This document shows, piece after piece, positions 58,341-64,000 of a stretch of DNA of 64,000 bases. Origin of the DNA: Sitta carolinensis (Eukaryota > Chordata > Aves > Passeriformes > Sittidae); NCBI GenBank assembly GCA_032173965.1, contig CM063292.1, forward strand, positions 3,734,001-3,798,000. Direction: 5' to 3'. Below the pieces are notes generated by a model, which did not search any database, was not told the origin of the DNA, and saw nothing but the letters and a program-made list of their open reading frames with translations. The translations under genes and the position numbers were made by a program. Every line of letters starts with the position of its first letter. The first letter of the stretch is position 1.

Positions 58341-61300
58341 GGACTCTGGCAGGGACAGCCAAGCAAAATGTTAATAAGGAAAACAGAGCAGGAGCCTGAG
58401 CCAGGACTCTGCTGCTGCCAGGCTCCATCAGCACTGCGCAGTGTTGACATGGAAAAAAAGAATTCTTTCATCTCTCACAGCCCTAAACCCACGGGGATTT
58501 TATTTATTTATTAAGGGAGAAATAACAGAATGAAATACGAGGGAGGGATTGGCAGAGGACACTGTGTTAGGCCAGTGACACCTCTCTCAAATGAGTGCCT
58601 GTGAATGGCACAGCTAAAAACACAGTGTTCCCACACCAGAACAGAGCGTGCCATCCTGCAGAGTAATTTACAGCTCTGCAAACTGAGAGAGAAATTCTAG
58701 CATCAAAGCTGAGCTGATTTCACAGTCTCGTGCTTTGGGGTAAATGCTCCAGCTGTATAAACGTGCTCAGGTGTAAAGTCAGACTCAAACAGATTCCCCA
58801 AACCACAGGCCAGTCTAGGTTCAGGTGCTGGGAGCATCTTCAGTTCTGGTGGGAGCCACAGATATTGAAGTTGTGTTATGTAATGAAAGACTGACCTCCA
58901 CAGGGCAGAAATCAGAGCTGGCTGCTTTGTGAAGCTCCCACCAAATTGCACAACCAGACTCAGATTTCCAGGGGGAGCACCAGCATCAAACTTTAGTTTG
59001 GCTTTTAGCCTGAAACCCATCCTGGGTTTGGGTGCAAACAACTGTTCTTAGTAAATCTCTGCTCTTTACCTCTCTGTGGGATGCTCATGCTATCAATGAG
59101 GGCTGAATTTTCACTGTCTTGACTCCTGTGACATCCTGCTTCTGAACAGGAAAAACTGTTGGATTGAGGAGTTAAAAATATAAACAAAAAAACCCCAAAC
59201 CCCTAAAAAAGGCTATCGAGCTCCTTCAGTGGTATTTCCTTAGAAATATAGCATTCTTCTTTCATTTCAGTTATGAGAAATGCAGCAAAACCCTTCCCCT
59301 GAAAGTCTGGGTTATACCTGGTGAATATGTCCTGACTCACAGGAAACTGGGCAGCTTTTAGCAGTGGCTCTTGGCTCAGCAGCCTTTGGGAAGAACAAAC
59401 TTACAGGGATCTCCTAAAGGGAAAAATGCTCCATGGCTGAGGAGCTGAGCAGGCTGAGAATTCTGTTGTCAAATCTTAGGTCATTAAAATGTATTTGTTT
59501 AGAGGAAAGATGCAGAATGCCAAGGGAGGGTCTTGAAACAAAGGGAGAGGTATTTTATGGGGTAAGAAGATGAATCTCTTCTCTTTTATCCAGAAGACTC
59601 ACTGAAAAAAATTCCCATTTCACTCCCCTCTATTTCCTTTGAAACTGAAACCAAAAAATAGAACCTTCCCCAAACCCTCAAGCAGAAGGAGATCCACCTG
59701 CCAGGCCAATCAAGATGACTGGTACAAACCCATGCTGCCCACTGTCCCCACTTCCACCTCTTTAAAGGTATCAGAATTGCCCCAATTCCCATATTAATTA
59801 GTCTGTAGTATAGTTTAATTGCATGTTATTTTTTTCCCAATGAACCGAGATTTTATTGAGTTTCCACTGTTTAATAAGCAATTAAAATTAGCCTATTATT
59901 TTGTGTTTGTGTGCAATAATGAAGCTGATCACCTTAACAGCTTATATTTATATGTGTACATATTTTGTTACTTTGATTTGGATGATAAATCTAGTGCACC
60001 TAGTTATTTAGCTCTGTTTTAAATGAGCTATACCTTCACTAATTGAGGTGCTTAACTGCTCATAATGCCTCCCTCACTTATTTAGCTCAAGCAGGAGGAA
60101 GAGCTGCAGTGGTAAGAGGACTTTGCCTAAAACTGAAGAAAGAGCTGAAGAAAACAAGCCTTGGATTGCATCCACTAAAGCCCAGAAGAAATGTGAGTAC
60201 AGCACTCCTTTCCTTTTGCTTCAGGTACGGAAGCTCATTTGCTAAAGAACAAAGAACCTTTTTCCCCAGAAAAAGAGAATTAGGAGTGTGAGGAAGGGCT
60301 GAGCTCCCCGGGTGGGAGTGAAGACAGACAACTGCAATTAGAAGTAGATTTATTGCAGAACTGAAGAAAGAGAGAGCCCTGGTGGGTCCTCCATGAGGTG
60401 CAGGAGTGCTGGCAGGACATCACTGCCCAGAAACCAGAGCGGGAAAGAGAGTGCAGCCAAAGGAAAAGCCCTCCCACAGGCAGCTGTTGTTGCACTCCCT
60501 GGGTGTCCAACCAGCCTGCTCCAAGGCTGGCTGGCAGCCCAGCACCTCGGGGGTCTCTGGGGTGGCTCCAGCTCTCTCCCAGGGCCTGCCAGGGGCTCTG
60601 CTCGGAGGTGTCCCTGCACTGTGGCCCTTTGGCTGTCACACCACTGTGGCTGCCCTTGCAGGAGGGTCAATCCCCACCTGGCTCCACTGCCAGGGTGCTT
60701 GGAGCGGGGCTGAGGGCACAGAGAGCTTGCCCAGCACAAAGGATTCCTCTCTAGAGCCATTTCTGCTTTGACTCCTCTCTGCAGCATCCAGGAGCATCTG
60801 TTTCACAAGGATTGATGCAGTTTCTGGCATTAGCAGCAGTGGCAGAACTTGTCAGGTGCTGTGGCTGGGCTCTCCAGCTCTAATATGATGCAGTTAATGG
60901 TCCCAGCTTGTACATGTGAGTTTAATGGCACAAAAAGTCCAAATCTTTCCTTCAGACACTGTCTTGTAACATTTTTTTTCTAATTACTGCAATATATGGT
61001 TTCTACTGTGCTTTATCTCTGGACTCTGTCACGTTCTGTGTGATCCCCACATGAATTACACATCCCCCACGTTGTTCTTTTTCTTTTCAGCAATCAAGGA
61101 TATGAAAGGCTGGGAATCTGTTAATTGGGGCTCCTGTTCTCTGGAGGTTTTGCTGGTTTTGCTCAGTATGAAACACGATGCCAATTAAGTTACCTTGGAG
61201 ATGTAGGAATAAAATGTGGTGTGTGTATTAGCTCATGATGACTTAAAACCAAAGGAAATACTTTATAGTTATATAATTATTTTATCAGCTGGGGTCATTC

Positions 61301-62798
61301 AGCTCTTAGGCTTTTAGGGTTTTAATGATTCTAGTGGGAACCAGGTGCATAAATCCCACCAAAGGCTATTTCCCTTGGTGCCAGCCAAGCCAATACTGCT
61401 CACTGCAACCCCAAGGCAGGTTGTAATCACTGGTTTTAATTATATGACACACTTAATTACAACTGTCCAGCTATGCTTTGCTTTCTGAGTTTTCAGCATT
61501 CCTGGCAGGAATCAAGGAGTCTAAACACTTTTTTCTTGGAAAGTGCATCCAGCCCCAGAGCTGATGGTGATATCCTACAGCTGGGTATGAACAGTGAGCT
61601 GGGAAAGGAGTCAGAGGAGTGAGCTGTGCACAGAGAGCTGGGCTGGGCTGCAGTCACTGCCTGCAGGACCCACGGAGCAGCAAAAGGTCAGCAGGCACTG
61701 GCAGGAGGGTGAGGAGAGTCCGGCCAGGGCACAGGAGGTTGAGCCTCCCAGAAGCTTTGCAGCAGGAGCAGTGACCCTTGCTTTGTTTCTGCAGGTAAGG
61801 AGGCTGTACCGAAGGCAGAGGGATTGTTCTGATTTACTCTTGCTGGAGAAAAAAAACTTAACTGGGCTGAACTGTGCAAAGTTACCAGCTAGCAGCAGTG
61901 TGCAGTGCAGAACGGGAGGTGTGAGATGAGACAGGGGAAGGGTGAAAGGGCAGCACAAAACTTCCCCCAGCTACAAACCATTCAGCATTTCCTCTCTCTG
62001 TTAACGCTCCATTGCTTAGGATTCAACTTTGTGCTACTTCAAACCTTCTCTCAAGGCACAGCTTTAGTTTAGGACAACGATCTCAGCTGAGACCAAAGGA
62101 GGTGACACACGTTTGCTGTGGCTTTCAGGTAATGAGTGACCTTTAGCTCAATTACAACACAAGCTTCATGAAGGCTCTTTCATCCTCTACTTGTTATGGA
62201 CCACATGAAAAATCCCCTTTTAGATTCAAAGCCTGATAAAGCATCAGCAACAGGCAGGAGCTGGAGGTGGGTCTTGGTGGCAGAAAGCTGCTGGGGCTTG
62301 TACTCAAATATTTCCTTCAAGTGCTGCCCTTCCTCCCCAGCTTCCTCTATTCTCACAGGTATTAAAAGGCTATTTTCAGAGATATTCTACCTTTATGTGG
62401 CTCTGTCACTTTAGATAACTTCCTAGAAGATCTAAAGTACAACCCACAGGAATTTCAGAAAGCTGGCAGGCTTTAGCTTTATCCTGGAACAAGAATTCCC
62501 TGGTAAAGAGGCATTTGTTCAGCCTTTTCTGTGTTGTTTGTGCAGTTCTTGTGTCTGGCTGCTCTCTCTTCGCTGAACTGATGGTGGTGGGTGGGGAAGG
62601 TGACCAGGTGAGGCAGAAAGGAAATGCACAAAAATCCAGGAGAGCTCCCGGCTGCAGCCCAGCCTGGGGACATCTGGTTTGTGTCTGGCTCAAGGCAACC
62701 TCTTTAATGGAAATGGGGCTTTAGACTGCAAATTATTGTTGTTACCTGAATATTCAGCTGCTTCTTGCTTGTGTGAGAAAACCTTTCTCCTGTGTGGT
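58341..62798. other. Unique non-coding sequence, no gene seen
   Basis: No gene was supported. The GC-rich block at about 60300-60830 has open frames of 106-145 codons on both strands at once, which argues for composition rather than coding. A possible splice-donor word (AAATGTGAGTAC) lies near 60190 after a lysine-rich frame, but no acceptor-flanked exon could be defended. Confidence 0.55.
59790..60085. promoter_or_regulatory. Candidate conserved non-coding element
   Basis: This AT-rich, repeat-free stretch has dense homeodomain-type words (CATATTAATTAGTC, TTAAAATTAGCC, ACTAATTGAGG, AGTTATTTAGC) and a TGATCACC word. It resembles enhancer-type conserved elements of vertebrate gene deserts. 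The assignment is visual only. Confidence 0.3.
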
Positions 62799-62799
62799 C

Positions 62800-62930
62800 A
62801 AACCACCCCTGGAGTGTCCAAGGGATGGGGCCCTGAGCAACCTGGTGTGGTGTCCCTGATCTTTAGATCATTCAAAAGATGATTTTTAAGCTCCCTCCCA
62901 ACCCAAACCATTCTCTAAGATTCTGTTGAC
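62800..62930 (+). mobile_element. CR1 LINE 3' fragment
   Basis: CACCCCTGGAGTGTCCAAGG, GATGGGGCCCTGAGCAACCT, GGTGTGGTGTCCCTGATC, then CTCCCTCCCAACCCAAACC, ATTCTCTAAGATTC follow the canonical avian CR1 3' end in plus orientation. The middle is shortened and carries a small TTTAGATCATTCAAAAGATG duplication-like stretch. Nothing of the coding region remains. Confidence 0.85.
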
Positions 62931-64000
62931 CTCTCTAAGCTCCCAATTCTCATTCCCAAACCACATCATGGGGAGGTGAAGGCTGCAATTTCTCCCCTTC
63001 ACTAAGATCACCCTGGGGTTTCTGGTGTTGAACTCAGGTTGCTCCATTCCTTTGCCAGTGTGGAGGTGGTTTTGTGGCCCTCCATTCCTGCAGCGAGGTC
63101 TACGTCCAGACAGAAGGTAAAAGCCCATACATCCTTTATTTGAGCAGTTCACAAATAAATTACAAGTTTCTTTGCAACCACGTCATAAATCAAAACGTTT
63201 ATTTACACCTCAGAAAACAGCAAGCGATTCAGCAACTAGGGCCCAAAGGAATGATTCACTGGAAAAGTAGCTGAATTAAGCATCTTGAAAATCAAACAAA
63301 TATTTTCCTCCTTGCCTGGACTATGAAAATATTAAAAAAAAAAAGAAATCATAAAAATAATCTTGATGGTAACTTAAAGGGACAGAGGTTGTCATGGGGT
63401 AGATGTTTTCCAGGAGGGTTCTGGCTGGAATAGCAGTAACAACACAAACTCCTTTGTGCTGAGTTCCCCATCCCAGTCCCCAGACACGGATTTATTCCTC
63501 AGCCCCAGCCAGGCAGAGGGGTGTGCACATCCAAGCACCCAGCCTGGCTCTGGGCTGCATTCATTTCACCCCCAAGTACAGAGTGCAGTCACTTGCTGAT
63601 GCAGAGGAGGAGTGTAATGTTCAAGGCTGGATGAAACTTTCCCAAACTGCTGTCCCACTGAAAGCTCAGGAATGAGGAATTCTGGCTCTAAACCCTTCCC
63701 TTTCCACTACTGGTGACCTGCTGATCCACAGACAAGTGAAAATGAGTCAGTAAACAATGAAGCACATCTTCAAATGATACAATTGTGGTGGGAGGGGACA
63801 GCTCAAGGTAGCAGAAATACAACAGGAGAGTTGAGATAAGCCTGGGGTTTAGTGGGTGGGCTTTTTGCCTTTTTTTTATTTGCTTTAAATCAGACTGGTT
63901 GAGTACATGTAGCCCATGCTGCCCCTTATCTCATGAATTCATCCCTAACTGAGGGAATTAAACTGCTTATTCCAAGTCCCCATGTTGTACCAATCTCCTT
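62931..64000. other. Unique non-coding sequence, no gene seen
   Basis: No gene was supported and no repeat was recognised beyond a short A-rich tract near 63335. Open frames are short (66 and 88 codons) and lack recognisable motifs. Confidence 0.6.

Noticed and set aside
60043..60291. Possible exon ending at an AAATGTGAGTAC donor near 60190
   Set aside because: The donor-like word is good, but no convincing acceptor and no recognisable peptide were found.

Overview
The window reads as non-coding vertebrate DNA, most likely from a bird and probably a songbird. Three things suggest this. There are several recognisable 3' ends of CR1 LINEs, the dominant avian retroposon. There are several solo-LTR-like blocks resembling songbird endogenous retrovirus (ERV) LTRs, although the family names are from memory and untested. 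Repeat density is otherwise low and the base composition is moderately AT-rich. I found no protein-coding gene, rRNA or convincing tRNA. All long open frames are low-complexity, lie in GC-rich blocks or LTRs, overlap frames on both strands, or resemble no protein I recognise.

Layout: 1-2.7 kb is unique sequence, then an AT-rich LTR-like block (2.7-3.2 kb). 3.2-8.7 kb is unique, followed by two abutting CR1 tails (8.74-8.91 kb). From 12.0 to 18.1 kb lies an LTR cluster. One LTR family appears as a fragment at 12.0-12.4 kb, a complementary fragment at 15.1-15.4 kb and a longer copy at 17.4-18.1 kb, with an unrelated LTR at 13.1-13.7 kb. The 18-23 kb stretch is unique. An LTR-like block at 23.0-23.7 kb is followed by a purine-rich stretch. 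A reverse CR1 sits at 29.7 kb, a 50-nt poly-T at 31.3 kb, a solo LTR at 33.8-34.3 kb and a pentanucleotide array at 38.9 kb. A roughly 175-bp repeat occurs at 41.3 kb and again at 44.2 kb, where it interrupts a CR1. A further LTR is at 46.7-47.1 kb. From 47 to 64 kb the window is mostly unique, with a polypyrimidine array at 55.0 kb and a CR1 tail at 62.8 kb.

Between the repeats are several AT-rich, repeat-poor stretches with homeodomain-, SOX-, GATA- or C/EBP-like words (for example 26.2, 42.4, 53.8, 55.5, 58.0 and 59.8 kb). They look like candidate conserved non-coding elements, but conservation cannot be judged from one sequence. The window is best read as an intergenic region or large intron. 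The most informative observations are the LTR halves whose breakpoints coincide across a 2.7-kb interval, the short unclassified repeat nested in a CR1, and a few perfect palindromes inside candidate regulatory DNA. I did not find evidence of a new molecular system.
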